Origin: Clostridium sp. CAG:433 | GTDB taxonomy: Bacteria > Bacillota_I > Bacilli_A > RF39 > UBA660 | Assembly (NCBI GenBank): GCA_000433675.1 | Contig: FR893564.1 | Location: forward strand, 62,001 to 126,000 | Length of the DNA stretch: 64,000 nt | Direction of reading: 5' to 3' | Shown here: positions 44,850-53,999 of the stretch, in pieces | How the letters are laid out: every line of letters starts with the position of its first letter | How positions within the stretch are numbered: position 1 is the first letter of the stretch | Translations under genes and position numbers: made by a program | Notes under the pieces: model-generated | The model's input: the letters and a program-made list of their open reading frames with translations, nothing else | Told to the model about the DNA's origin: nothing | The model's database searches: none

Positions 44850-47585
44850 ATGAACATATTAGATTTAATCGATTATTTAAAAAAAATGGGTTATAAATTT
44901 CACAATTTAGATACAAATGAACCTTTTTTAAAAATAAATGGAACAAAAATTATTTTTAATATAGTTAATAAAAAATATAAAGTAGAGGGTATTTCTGTAG
45001 GACATGAAAGAATCCTAGATTTAACAAGGCCTGAAAATTACAGCGTTGTAATGTTTTTGATAAAACTATTAAAAAAAGGTTATTCGAAAAATGTAATTTC
45101 ATTAGAAAAAAGGTGGCAATTAGGACATAATGATAGTGGATCACTTGATGTTATGTTAAAAAATCCTATTAATAATGATATTTACATGATAGAAATAAAA
45201 TCTCAATCAGAAATAAATAAATACGTAAATTTAAATAACGAAAAAAAATTAAAACAAGTTTTTTCTTATGCAATTCAGGAAAAAACAACTAAAATAATAT
45301 CTTTTTATTCTTATGATTTTTCTGAAAATAAGGATATGTTTTACAATGTATATACAGAAGATATATTAAAAGAATCCCAAAATGTAGATGACTTTTTTGA
45401 AAGATGGAATAAAGTATTTGATAAAAGCGATTATATTTCTAATAACAAAATATTTAATTCAAGACAATCAGTTAAAAAATATAGTCAATTAGAGAATATT
45501 ACAAATAATGATACAAAAACCTTATTTAATCAATTTGCGACAATATTAAGATTACATTCTATTTCTGATAAGCCCAATGCTTTTATTAAGATGATTAATT
45601 TGTTTTTGGCTAAAATAAATGATGAAATTACATCTGATAAAAAATTTGAAGTAAAGGATAATGCAGGAAATATACATACTTTAAATGGTATGAAGTTCCA
45701 ATATATTAGGGGTATAGATACTCCAGTATCTTTTATGAAAAGACTTAATGAGTTATATAAAGAAGGAATGAAAGAATACTTAAATAAAGATGTAATTGAT
45801 TATAATGATGAAGAAATCGATGATTTATTACCAGACAATGTAGAAAATAGAAAACTTATTGTAGAAACATTTGATAATCTAAGACTTAAGAAAAATAATA
45901 ATTTTACATTTATTGATGTATTTGATGATGAAACATTCTATCTTAATTTTGAGGTTGTAAAAAGTGTTGTTGAACTTCTTGAAAATTATAGATTTAAGTA
46001 TGATACGAAACATCAATTTTTAGGAGACTTTTTTGAAGAATTATTAAATACCAGTTTAAAACAAGAAGCTGGTCAGTTCTTTACACCTTATCCAATTGTT
46101 GATTTTATGGTTGATTCATTACCATATGAAAAACTTATTAAGAAGAATGTAGATTTAGGAAGAATTAATTTTATCCCTTCTGTTATCGATTATGCGTGTG
46201 GAGCAGGACACTTTTTAATAAGCAGTATGGCAAAAACACAAGAAATAATTAAAAAAATGAAAAATGAAAATTATAATTTTAACGAATTACAAACTAAAAA
46301 AATAAATGCATATATTGATGATCCATATTCATGGGTAAACAAAAGAAATTGTGTTGGAATTGAAAAGGATTACAGACTTGCCAAAACAACTAAAATAGCA
46401 ACGTTTCTTAATGGAGATGGTAATGCTGAAATAATTAGTGGAGACGGAATTAACAAATTTAATTCTAAGGATTATGAAAATACAATTTTAAATTCAAGTA
46501 AAAATAAAATTGAAAAGTTTGATTTTGTTATATCAAATCCACCATATTCAATAGATGGATTTATGAGAAATTTTTCAAAGAATGGAATTACTCCAGAATC
46601 AGGCGATTTTTCATTATTAAAAAAATTAAATTATACAGATTCTGCAATAGAAACATTTTTTGTTGAAAGAACAGAACAACTTTTAGTTAATAATGGATAT
46701 TGTGCAATTGTATTGCCACAATCTATTCTATCAAATTCAAAATATGAAAATATGAGAAGATTCATGTTTAAAAATTTTGAAATAAAAGCTTTAGTTATGA
46801 CATCAGATATTACTTTTTCAGGAACAACAACATCACCAGTTATATTATTTTTAAAGAAGACAAAAGTACCAAATAAGCATTACAAAACATTAGTAGTAGG
46901 ATCACCAAAATACATGAAACCAACTGGAAGTAAAATGAAAGATCAGGAAATTAAATTTCTTGGTTATGAATTTAGTACAAATAGGGCAAAGTCAGGAATT
47001 ACTATAAAAGATAATTCAATATTATCAAAAATATCACCTATAATAAATAATTTTATTTCTAACGATGAAATAAATATACCTAAAAATTTATCTAATTTAG
47101 TGTATAGTAAATATTTTGATGATATATTATTAAATTCTTCTAAAGAATATTGCGGAGATATATATCCAAAATATAATCTTAATGAGGGTAAACCATTATC
47201 TAATTATTGCAAGATTAATTGTAGAACAACAGAGGATTTCGATAAAATGCCATCTGATTATCTTGAAATAGGGGGCTTATCTACATTACAAACTAGTGAA
47301 AAAAAGAAAACAACTAATAGATTCTGCAAAAAAGGTGATATTCTAGTCTCTAGTTTATGTCCAAAAAGAAATCAAATTAAAATAGCAGATAAAGATTATA
47401 TGGTTACAACAGCAATACATGTATTATCTGATTTTGAAAGTGAAGAGATAAAAGAAAAAATTTATGAAAAAATTAGATCTGATGAAGTTTTAGAACAAAT
47501 GAATTCTTTACTTGATGGTTTTAAAATCACTTATGCTAAAATTTCAGATGCAAATTTAATTAATAATATATTAATTAATATATAA
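44850..47585 (+). CDS. Single-chain restriction-modification enzyme (type IIG/type I-like)
   Basis: 911 residues. The N-terminal nuclease-like domain has D100 (SGSLDVML) and E115-I-K117 (IYMIEIKSQ), a PD-(D/E)xK pattern. A HsdM-like helical domain follows with QFFTP at 409-413, AdoMet motif I DYACGAGHFL near 447, and catalytic NPPY at 563-566. The last 170 residues look like a target-recognition domain with RTTEDFDKMPSDYLEIGGLS. Cutting and methylating on one chain fits type IIG/IIL enzymes. Recognition cannot be read from sequence. GTTAGGAGT precedes the ATG. Confidence 0.82.
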   Translation: MNILDLIDYLKKMGYKFHNLDTNEPFLKINGTKIIFNIVNKKYKVEGISVGHERILDLTRPENYSVVMFLIKLLKKGYSKNVISLEKRWQLGHNDSGSLDVMLKNPINNDIYMIEIKSQSEINKYVNLNNEKKLKQVFSYAIQEKTTKIISFYSYDFSENKDMFYNVYTEDILKESQNVDDFFERWNKVFDKSDYISNNKIFNSRQSVKKYSQLENITNNDTKTLFNQFATILRLHSISDKPNAFIKMINLFLAKINDEITSDKKFEVKDNAGNIHTLNGMKFQYIRGIDTPVSFMKRLNELYKEGMKEYLNKDVIDYNDEEIDDLLPDNVENRKLIVETFDNLRLKKNNNFTFIDVFDDETFYLNFEVVKSVVELLENYRFKYDTKHQFLGDFFEELLNTSLKQEAGQFFTPYPIVDFMVDSLPYEKLIKKNVDLGRINFIPSVIDYACGAGHFLISSMAKTQEIIKKMKNENYNFNELQTKKINAYIDDPYSWVNKRNCVGIEKDYRLAKTTKIATFLNGDGNAEIISGDGINKFNSKDYENTILNSSKNKIEKFDFVISNPPYSIDGFMRNFSKNGITPESGDFSLLKKLNYTDSAIETFFVERTEQLLVNNGYCAIVLPQSILSNSKYENMRRFMFKNFEIKALVMTSDITFSGTTTSPVILFLKKTKVPNKHYKTLVVGSPKYMKPTGSKMKDQEIKFLGYEFSTNRAKSGITIKDNSILSKISPIINNFISNDEINIPKNLSNLVYSKYFDDILLNSSKEYCGDIYPKYNLNEGKPLSNYCKINCRTTEDFDKMPSDYLEIGGLSTLQTSEKKKTTNRFCKKGDILVSSLCPKRNQIKIADKDYMVTTAIHVLSDFESEEIKEKIYEKIRSDEVLEQMNSLLDGFKITYAKISDANLINNILINI

Positions 47586-47587
47586 AA

Positions 47588-47622
47588 AATAACTAGTTCT
47601 TTTTTGAACTAGTTATTTTAAT
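47588..47622. terminator. Bidirectional terminator
   Basis: AATAACTAGTTC and GAACTAGTTATT form a perfect 12-bp stem with T6 loop and T-rich flank, between convergent genes. Confidence 0.9.
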
Positions 47623-48169
47623 AATCAAATAGTTTACAATTATAGTCAAATAATAAATCATTAATAGTAGATATTTTATAAATTTTATTAATAAAACAAA
47701 ATCTAATTATTAAATCATAACGATTATTCTTTGGTAATGAATACGATGCACTATTTAAAAGTGTATCAATTTCTTGTTCATTAAGTTCAAGTGATAATCC
47801 TAAAAGAATAACAGTTTCTTTACTTGGATGATATTTTTTATCATTTCTTATTTTTGAAAATAATCTTCTATCAATATGTACTTTATTATAAACATCACTA
47901 TCTTTTAAATTTCTATCATCTATCATTTTAAAAAGAGTTGTTTGAAAGTCACTATATTTGTTTTCATTGTTTTCAATATATTTATCTATACTAGAATCAT
48001 TTATTTCATTAGTAATATCAATTGATGAAATACTGTAGTATTCATTTTCTTCAAATTCATCATTTTTAGATACGTCTTTTATTCTTGTTATAAAGTTTTT
48101 AAAAAGTTTTTTTCTGTTACTATTTTTGTATAAATTTTCTTCTAAATATTGTTTAAGTTCTTCTTTCAT
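47618..48169 (-). CDS. HTH-domain protein paired with vWA
   Basis: 183 residues from ATG 48169, chosen over 48178 because AAAGGGG sits nine bases upstream. The first 80 residues are charged and helical. DSDVYNKVHIDRRLFSKIRND followed by PSKETVILLGLSLELNEQE is an XRE-like HTH, and the C-terminus is a helical block ending KLFDY. It is divergent from the vWA gene, with an inverted repeat between them. The pair probably forms a regulated unit. Confidence 0.65.
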   Translation of the reverse strand: MKEELKQYLEENLYKNSNRKKLFKNFITRIKDVSKNDEFEENEYYSISSIDITNEINDSSIDKYIENNENKYSDFQTTLFKMIDDRNLKDSDVYNKVHIDRRLFSKIRNDKKYHPSKETVILLGLSLELNEQEIDTLLNSASYSLPKNNRYDLIIRFCFINKIYKISTINDLLFDYNCKLFDY

Positions 48170-48216
48170 ATATATCATCCCCTTTCATGAACTATTATAC
48201 CATATAGTATATATTT

Positions 48217-48233
48217 GTCGCTTATTTGGCGAC
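48217..48233. promoter_or_regulatory. Inverted repeat between HTH and vWA genes
   Basis: GTCGC-N7-GCGAC, extended by flanking TT/AA bases, in the divergent gap; a candidate operator for the HTH protein. GC-rich in AT-rich surroundings. Confidence 0.55.
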
Positions 48234-48285
48234 CAATTTTAAATTTTATTTTGATAATATATTGGTGAAAAGAGGAGTGAGAATA

Positions 48286-48876
48286 ATGAAAAAAGAAGTA
48301 ACAGATATTGTTTTTTTACTTGATAGAAGCGGTTCAATGTCAGGATTGGAAAATGATACCATAAAAAGTTATAATAATTATTTAGAAAGGATGAAAAGTC
48401 AAAATGTAAGAGTAACAACAGTATTATTTGATGATAAGTATGAAATGATTACAGAACAAACAGATATTAAAAATGTAAAAAAGATGGATAAAAGAACATA
48501 TTACACAAGAGGAAGTACTGCACTATTAGATGCGATTGGTAAGACTATAAAATACTTAGATAATATAAATCCAAAAAAAGTTTTATTTATTATAACAACA
48601 GATGGATATGAAAATTCATCTATAGAGTATAGTAAGAATATGATAAAAAAGTTAATTGAAAGTCATAATAATTGGGAATTTATATTTTTAGGTGCTGATA
48701 TTGATTCATATACAGAGGCTTGTTCTATAGGTATAAAAGAAAATAGAATTTCAAATTATTGTAAATCTAAAAATGGGGTAAAAAAAGTTTTTGATAGGTT
48801 AAAAAATTTATCAGAGATGTATTACGAAAGTAATTGCATTTCAGAAGATTGGAATGATGGATTAGAGGATGATTAA
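48286..48876 (+). CDS. von Willebrand factor A domain protein
   Basis: 196 residues from ATG 48286, after AAGAGGAGTGAG; the longer frame from 48226 crosses the operator-like repeat. A single vWA domain shows the MIDAS residues in FLLDRSGSMSG, GSTALLDAIG and TTDGYENSS, so metal binding is likely. There is no signal peptide, so it is cytoplasmic, resembling TerY-like proteins. A terminator at 48893 follows. Partnered with a divergent HTH gene; the pairing suggests sensing or stress defence, but the role is unknown. Confidence 0.8.
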   Translation: MKKEVTDIVFLLDRSGSMSGLENDTIKSYNNYLERMKSQNVRVTTVLFDDKYEMITEQTDIKNVKKMDKRTYYTRGSTALLDAIGKTIKYLDNINPKKVLFIITTDGYENSSIEYSKNMIKKLIESHNNWEFIFLGADIDSYTEACSIGIKENRISNYCKSKNGVKKVFDRLKNLSEMYYESNCISEDWNDGLEDD

Positions 48877-48892
48877 AATATAAGGAAAAACA

Positions 48893-48918
48893 AAATCTCA
48901 ATAAAATGAGATTTTTTT
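48893..48918 (+). terminator. vWA terminator
   Basis: AAATCTCA-ATAAAA-TGAGATTT followed by T residues. Confidence 0.8.
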
Positions 48919-48967
48919 AGTATTTTTATATAATGTAGTAATATTGTAGTAAAATTGTAGAAATATG

Positions 48968-48996
48968 TTGACAATGAATTTTTCTGGTGATATATT
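48968..48996 (+). promoter_or_regulatory. Promoter of the 49.0-kb operon
   Basis: TTGACA (48968-48973), 17 bases, TATATT (48991-48996). Confidence 0.65.
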
Positions 48997-49019
48997 TAAT
49001 TCAGGAGGTTGAGAAATTT

Positions 49020-49457
49020 ATGGGTAATGTAAGTGAAAAAATGACAAAAGAAGAATTATTGGAGTTATTTAGTAAGTATGATTTAGTTGAGTTAACTGCG
49101 ATGAATACAGTTTTAAATTATGCAAAAGATGTTGATACAATGGAAGCAGAAACTGTAATTAGAAAAGTATTTAATGATGCGGATGATGAAGTTAGTGAAG
49201 ATTATGGACTTTTTATGCGTCATTATACACCTTCAATGTCTATGATCAATAAAAAATCAGATTTATTAACTAAGAAAGAGGCAAAATATTTATTAGAATT
49301 TGCAAATGATGCTAAAAAATATTTTGAAGATATTAAATTATCTAAACCTGATGCTAATGTTGAACATGAATTACTTGAACTATACAAAATAACAGATTCA
49401 TTAAATTCAATAGCATCAAGAAATGTTATAAAATTAAATTTAAGAAAAAAGGAATAA
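49020..49457 (+). CDS. Hypothetical helical protein
   Basis: 145 residues from ATG 49020 after TCAGGAGG; the frame upstream overlaps the promoter. It is mostly alpha-helical, acidic at the start and basic at the end, without membrane segments or recognisable motifs. It is the first gene of a run with the RelB-Nudix fusion and MazG, and may share their transcript. Confidence 0.6.
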   Translation: MGNVSEKMTKEELLELFSKYDLVELTAMNTVLNYAKDVDTMEAETVIRKVFNDADDEVSEDYGLFMRHYTPSMSMINKKSDLLTKKEAKYLLEFANDAKKYFEDIKLSKPDANVEHELLELYKITDSLNSIASRNVIKLNLRKKE

Positions 49458-49476
49458 TGTATTGTGAGGTAAAAAA

Positions 49477-50067
49477 ATGGAAAATAAAACAAGCGCTATT
49501 AACATACAAGTAGATAGTAATGTAAAAAAAGAAGCAACAGACGTATTAACTGAACTTGGTTTATCAATGAGTTCTGCAATAAATTTATTTTTAAAACAAG
49601 TTGTTAAAAAAAATGGTATTCCATTTGAAATAACTAATGTATCACCTAAGAAAAAAATACTAGATGTTGTGTGTGGATTAATTATGAAAGATGGGAAATG
49701 CTTAATTGCACAAAGAAAAAAAGAGGATCATTTATATGGTAAATGGGAATTTCCAGGTGGAAGAAGAGTAGGTCTTGAAGATGAAAAGAAAACTCTTGAT
49801 AGAGCATTTACTGAAGTACTTGGAATTAATACAAAAATAAATGATTATATTACACATAGTATATGTGAATATCCAGGTCATATAGTAGACTTAAAATTAT
49901 ATGAATGTGATTATATAAGTGGTGATTTTAAATTAAATATTCATTCAGATTATAAATGGGTAGCAATTGAAGAACTATTAGATTATGATTTAGCAGATGC
50001 AGACGTTATCTTAACTAAATTCTTAATAAAAAAATATATAGAAGATGCTAAAGAAAATAATAAATAA
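49477..50067 (+). CDS. RelB/DinJ antitoxin domain fused to degenerate Nudix hydrolase
   Basis: 196 residues. Residues 1-52 (INIQVDSNVKKEATDVLTEL, then GLSMSSAINLFL, KNGIPFEI) are a RelB/DinJ-type ribbon-helix-helix antitoxin domain. Residues 62-190 are a MutT/Nudix fold with WEFPGGRR at the start of the Nudix box. The box reads G-x5-E-x7-R-A-F-T-E-V, so two glutamates of R-E-U-x-E-E are replaced and hydrolysis is doubtful. No toxin gene is adjacent. The gene lies 14 bases before a MazG-like gene. GAGG precedes the ATG. Confidence 0.75.
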   Translation: MENKTSAINIQVDSNVKKEATDVLTELGLSMSSAINLFLKQVVKKNGIPFEITNVSPKKKILDVVCGLIMKDGKCLIAQRKKEDHLYGKWEFPGGRRVGLEDEKKTLDRAFTEVLGINTKINDYITHSICEYPGHIVDLKLYECDYISGDFKLNIHSDYKWVAIEELLDYDLADADVILTKFLIKKYIEDAKENNK

Positions 50068-50081
50068 AGGAGTGCATAAAA

Positions 50082-50387
50082 ATGGTGGATTTTAGAAAAT
50101 TACAAAAAGATGTTTATCAAAATAAAGTTGATAAAGGATTTAATACAACAGATGTAAATAAGGAGTTTTGTTTAACATACGCAGAACTTGCAGAAGCATA
50201 TGATGCTTGGCTTAAGAAAAAAGATGATGTTGGCGAAGAACTTGCAGATGTTGTTATATTTACAATGGGATTATCAGAAATATTAGGTGTAGACTTAGAA
50301 AGTGAAATAATTAATAAAATTAATAAAAACTCTAAAAGAGTTTATAAGACTGTAGATGGAGTTTTAATGAAAGTAAAATCAGAATAA
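50082..50387 (+). CDS. MazG-like nucleotide pyrophosphohydrolase
   Basis: 101 residues, an all-alpha single-domain MazG-like protein. The metal site is TYAELAEAYDAW plus VGEELADVVIF, the E-x-x-E and E-x-x-D pattern. It would cleave non-canonical or excess NTPs to NMP and PPi, a house-cleaning function. AAAGGAG precedes the ATG, 14 bases after the Nudix fusion, so both are in one transcript about nucleotide pools. Confidence 0.8.
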   Translation: MVDFRKLQKDVYQNKVDKGFNTTDVNKEFCLTYAELAEAYDAWLKKKDDVGEELADVVIFTMGLSEILGVDLESEIINKINKNSKRVYKTVDGVLMKVKSE

Positions 50388-50453
50388 TATAAAATAAATT
50401 AAACAAAAAAATATAAAATATTAAAATTAGTAGAAGAATAGAGAAAAATTACT

Positions 50454-51065
50454 ATGGATGAATTAAAATTTGATAAAATAGTTAAATCTAATTTAGAAGA
50501 TATTGCAATAATTGAATATGGAATAATTGAAGGAAATAATACAATTGTTTTTATAAAATCTGGACAAAATGGTTCAATATATGGTTATAACAATAAATAT
50601 ATTAAAATGGCTAAAAGATTAAATAAAAAATATAAGTGTACAGTAATATGTTCATCAAATCCATTTGATGGAAACAATCCTCTTGATAATGCATTTACTG
50701 TAATAGAAAAATATACATCAAAGTTTGAAGATTATAAAGTGTATTATTTAGGTTTTTCAAATGGTGCATTGATAGGGGCATATTTTGGTATAAATTATCC
50801 TAAAATAAAAAGAATGTTACTTGTAAATATGCCTTTAATTTATGATATAAATTTAATAAAAAATAATCTTAATAATTTTAATAATGAAAAAATAACAATT
50901 GTATATGGATCACTTGATTATTCTATTAATTCACTTGAAAATATTAAGGATATTAAGTCAAATAGAATGGATATTAAAGTTGTTCCAAATGAAGATCATT
51001 ATTTTAGTAAAGATGAAGAAGATTTTTACTCTTTACCTGAAAAATATTTGTTTTATAAAGAATAA
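50454..51065 (+). CDS. Alpha/beta-hydrolase-fold protein
   Basis: 203 residues. YYLGFSNGALIGAYFG carries a G-x-S-x-G-like nucleophile elbow (GFSNG), TIVYGSLDYS a likely acid strand, and VPNEDHYFS the catalytic His. This order is Ser-Asp-His of alpha/beta hydrolases. There is no signal peptide. The ribosome site is weak (GAAGAATAGAG). The substrate is unknown. It stands alone, ended by a terminator at 51081. Confidence 0.65.
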   Translation: MDELKFDKIVKSNLEDIAIIEYGIIEGNNTIVFIKSGQNGSIYGYNNKYIKMAKRLNKKYKCTVICSSNPFDGNNPLDNAFTVIEKYTSKFEDYKVYYLGFSNGALIGAYFGINYPKIKRMLLVNMPLIYDINLIKNNLNNFNNEKITIVYGSLDYSINSLENIKDIKSNRMDIKVVPNEDHYFSKDEEDFYSLPEKYLFYKE

Positions 51066-51080
51066 AACTTATGAATATGA

Positions 51081-51110
51081 AAATAGAACCAAAAATTCTA
51101 TTTTTTTAAT
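51081..51110 (+). terminator. Terminator after hydrolase
   Basis: AAATAGAA and TTCTATTT arms with a T run. Confidence 0.65.
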
Positions 51111-51170
51111 ATAAAAAATATATTCCAAAAATATTGTTTAATCATAAACTATATTGGGAGAGTAATATAT

Positions 51171-52168
51171 ATGAATAACATAAATAAGGATTTTTGTTGT
51201 GATGATTTTTCAAAGGCAAAGAAAATACTAGAAGGCGCAAATAGTTGTAAATATTGTTATGTATTAGGTCCAACAGGACCACAAGGTGGTCCAGGCCCAA
51301 TTGGTCCACAAGGAGAAATCGGTCCAAAAGGTGACATGGGTCTTCAAGGACCTAAGGGTGATAGAGGAGATATTGGTCCAACAGGACCTAAAGGAGAAAA
51401 TGGACCTACTACAATTACAGTAGAATCAACTTCTTTAGCAGAAGTAACAAATACTGGAACCAATAAGGATGTTATTTTAAATTTCAAAATACCAAAAGGC
51501 GCAACTGGTGAAATGTGCCCTAAGGGTGAAAAAGGCGATATAGGACCTAGAGGACTTCCTGGTGAAATAGGTATTAGTCAGGCTATTACAATAGATGGGA
51601 CAGAAACAATAGAACCAAACGAACTTGCAGAAGTGCAAGATGATTTTGAAAGTAATATTCATCATTTGACATTCTATATACCAAAAGGAGAAAAGGGTGA
51701 AAAGGGTGATCAAGGAGAAGTGGGACCAAGAGGACCCGCAGGACCTGCCCCAGATGTTGCATATGGTGAAAGATATTTAGATTTAGAACAAGAATTAGTT
51801 TTAACAAAGGATCGAGATACAGTAGTTCCTTTAAATTTAGGGGGACCTGCATTTTTACATATTTTGATACTGAAAACACTATTGAAATAAAACAAAATGG
51901 TTTCTATTTAATATCATATTTCTTTAGTGCATCACCTAGTGAGGACTGTAAGATAACAGCTATGGTAAAATATAATGATTTATTATTCCAGGCATGTAAT
52001 GTAACAACTGACATGAAAGCAAATACTATTGGAAATATTACTAATACAATAATAGGAGCATTAAATGATGGAGACAAGGTTACATTATGTGTAAGGTCAT
52101 CAGTAAATACAACATTAACATTTGATGGAAGCACTAGCGCTAATCTAGTATTAGTAAGAATTCACTAA
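51171..52168 (+). pseudogene. Collagen-like surface protein with a frameshift
   Basis: The first frame gives 239 residues with a collagen-like Gly-x-y run (GPTGPQGGPGPIGPQGEI onward), a linker and a second Gly-x-y stretch, ending early. From about 51850 the coding pattern continues in the frame shifted by one base, and ends at 52168 in a beta-rich C-terminal domain (NGFYLISYFFSASPS, then DGSTSANLVLVRIH) of BclA/C1q-like type. A single missing T in the T5 run at 51852-51856 accounts for it. Intact, the product would be about 331 residues, related to exosporium and surface filaments. GGGAGAG precedes the ATG. Real mutation, phase variation or assembly error are all possible. Confidence 0.75.
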
Positions 52169-52171
52169 TTA

Positions 52172-52207
52172 AAAGGCTTATATAATGAAATATAAGTCTT
52201 CTTTTTT
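52172..52207 (+). terminator. Terminator of collagen-like gene
   Basis: AAGGCTTATAT and ATATAAGTCTT arms around AATGAA, followed by T run; one G-T pair. Confidence 0.8.
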
Positions 52208-52330
52208 TGCAATTTGATTTTGTATTTTTTTAAGCATATGATTATTGTTTTTATAATAATCATAATATGTACCCTTGATTATTTTATTAATTAATGTTAT
52301 TATAAATACGCTTTTATAAGGGGGATTTTT

Positions 52331-53353
52331 ATGGGAATAATATCTAATTTTGAAGGACAAAGTCAAATAAGAAATTTATTAAATAATGAGAATTATGATA
52401 AAGAAAAAGCGGATCAATTCTTAAAAAATAATGCTAGTATACCTATGTCTTCAGAATTATTCTATGATACAGATAGATATATCAGAATGCAACAAAGTAA
52501 AATACAAGAAACGGATGCAGTATTTAAGTCCCCAAAATTATCACCAGAATTAAAAAAGGTTTTAATGTGTGAAAAGTTACCATTTAGAACTAAGACAAAA
52601 GATATGATAAGATATAATTTGATACAGGATTATCTAGATCGTGTCCTTTATACAACACATTCTTCATGCATATATGATAATATAAAATATTATAATGCTG
52701 TTCCTGAAAGAAATATTCAATATGTTAGAGGTTATTTTGAATATAATGGAATAGATCTAAATAATAAAAAATCAATCGGGGATATATTTTGCAATTATGG
52801 TAATCCATATAAAGATCCAGATGGTATAAAACGCGATTTTGAAAAAATTGATAACCTTATTGAAGATAAAAGAAATAGTGCATTAGGAAGATATGGAGAA
52901 CTTGAAATATATAATATGTTAAAAGAAAATTTAAAACTAGAAGAAGAAATAAAGTGGGTTTCCAAAGATGTTGGAGATTTATTTGGCTATGATATTATAA
53001 TTAGTAATGTAATGACAGGTGAAGTTAAATTAATCGAAGTTAAGACATCCTATAATAATGGAGGCGAATTAACTTTATCTTTAAATGAATATAATAAACT
53101 ACAAGAATCAATTAAAAATGGTATTGAATATGAAATGTACAAAGTTGAATATGTGAATGGTGAAAGAAAATTATTTAAAGTAACACATGATCATGATGAA
53201 TATTATACTGTAGAAAATTTAATTACTGGCATCAAGAGTAATATGTTCTTTGATCAAAGTAGAATTAATCCAGAAAAAAAAGGAATATGCTTAAAACTTT
53301 CTGATTTGCCTTTAGTAGCATACTCTAATTATGTACCTAGAAAGGAACTATAA
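52331..53353 (+). CDS. DUF3883-like protein A (nuclease-type C-terminal domain)
   Basis: 340 residues with AGGGGGA before the ATG. An N-terminal helical half is followed by a DUF3883-type domain: RYGELEIYNML, KWVSKDVGDLFGYDI, KLIEVKTS. The D of GYDI and E-V-K form a PD-(D/E)xK-like active site. DUF3883 occurs in restriction and anti-phage proteins. It is followed by a small gene and then by a paralog (54000) in which both acidic residues are replaced. It could be nuclease-active. Confidence 0.7.
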   Translation: MGIISNFEGQSQIRNLLNNENYDKEKADQFLKNNASIPMSSELFYDTDRYIRMQQSKIQETDAVFKSPKLSPELKKVLMCEKLPFRTKTKDMIRYNLIQDYLDRVLYTTHSSCIYDNIKYYNAVPERNIQYVRGYFEYNGIDLNNKKSIGDIFCNYGNPYKDPDGIKRDFEKIDNLIEDKRNSALGRYGELEIYNMLKENLKLEEEIKWVSKDVGDLFGYDIIISNVMTGEVKLIEVKTSYNNGGELTLSLNEYNKLQESIKNGIEYEMYKVEYVNGERKLFKVTHDHDEYYTVENLITGIKSNMFFDQSRINPEKKGICLKLSDLPLVAYSNYVPRKEL

Positions 53354-53354
53354 T

Positions 53355-53987
53355 ATGGAAAAACAAGTATTATATCATATACATAAAATCGAGGGTAAGG
53401 ATAGTACGGGTAAGTTTTGGAAAGAAAATAAAGAGATAAAAGTGGATGATAAGTTTAAAAATGGAATGCTTAAAAGATATAATGAATTTACAACTAAAAC
53501 TTCAATTTTAGATGTAGATGGCAATATAATTGATAAGAATATACATGATTATTTAGCAAGAGTTTTATTTAAATTAAATAGTGGTAGAACTTTTTCAAAA
53601 CAAGAACTAGAAGAAATTTTAAAATTATCATATCGTGCTTCCTATTATGGAAATATGTTTAAAAGAGAAACAGCATTAGAAAATTATAGAAAAGATAATG
53701 TTAGTACATTGCCCAGTAGATTACATACAATTTATTTAACTGATGAAAAAGGAATAGATTATTGGGTAAATGCTTTACAAACAGATAATTATACACTATA
53801 TAGAGTAGAAGCAAGTGGTGAAATATTTAAAACAAATGAACAATTAATACCAGAAGAGATGTTAAGTTATAAAGATGTTTATGAAAGTGCATATAATTAT
53901 TGGCATCCAAACTTTAAACATGTACCAGATTATACAAATGAATATTTGGTAAAAGGAAAAGTAAAAGTACTTGAAAAAATAAAATAG
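53355..53987 (+). CDS. Hypothetical protein between DUF3883 paralogs
   Basis: 210 residues from ATG 53355, two bases after the previous stop, with AAAGGA upstream; an upstream ATG in frame is within the earlier gene. It is charged and alpha/beta, without membrane segments; TIYLTDEKGIDYWVNAL is a notable conserved-looking stretch. No family is recognised. Tight spacing on both sides makes a three-gene operon with the DUF3883 paralogs. Confidence 0.6.
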   Translation: MEKQVLYHIHKIEGKDSTGKFWKENKEIKVDDKFKNGMLKRYNEFTTKTSILDVDGNIIDKNIHDYLARVLFKLNSGRTFSKQELEEILKLSYRASYYGNMFKRETALENYRKDNVSTLPSRLHTIYLTDEKGIDYWVNALQTDNYTLYRVEASGEIFKTNEQLIPEEMLSYKDVYESAYNYWHPNFKHVPDYTNEYLVKGKVKVLEKIK

Positions 53988-53999
53988 ATGAGGTAAAAC

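Noticed and set aside
51477..51895. Minus-strand ORFs opposite the collagen-like gene
   Set aside because: Repetitive Gly/Pro codons give open antisense frames; no ribosome sites.
51962..52168. Separate 68-aa gene after the collagen-like ORF
   Set aside because: It continues the collagen-like gene's C-terminal domain in the shifted frame and has no ribosome site of its own.
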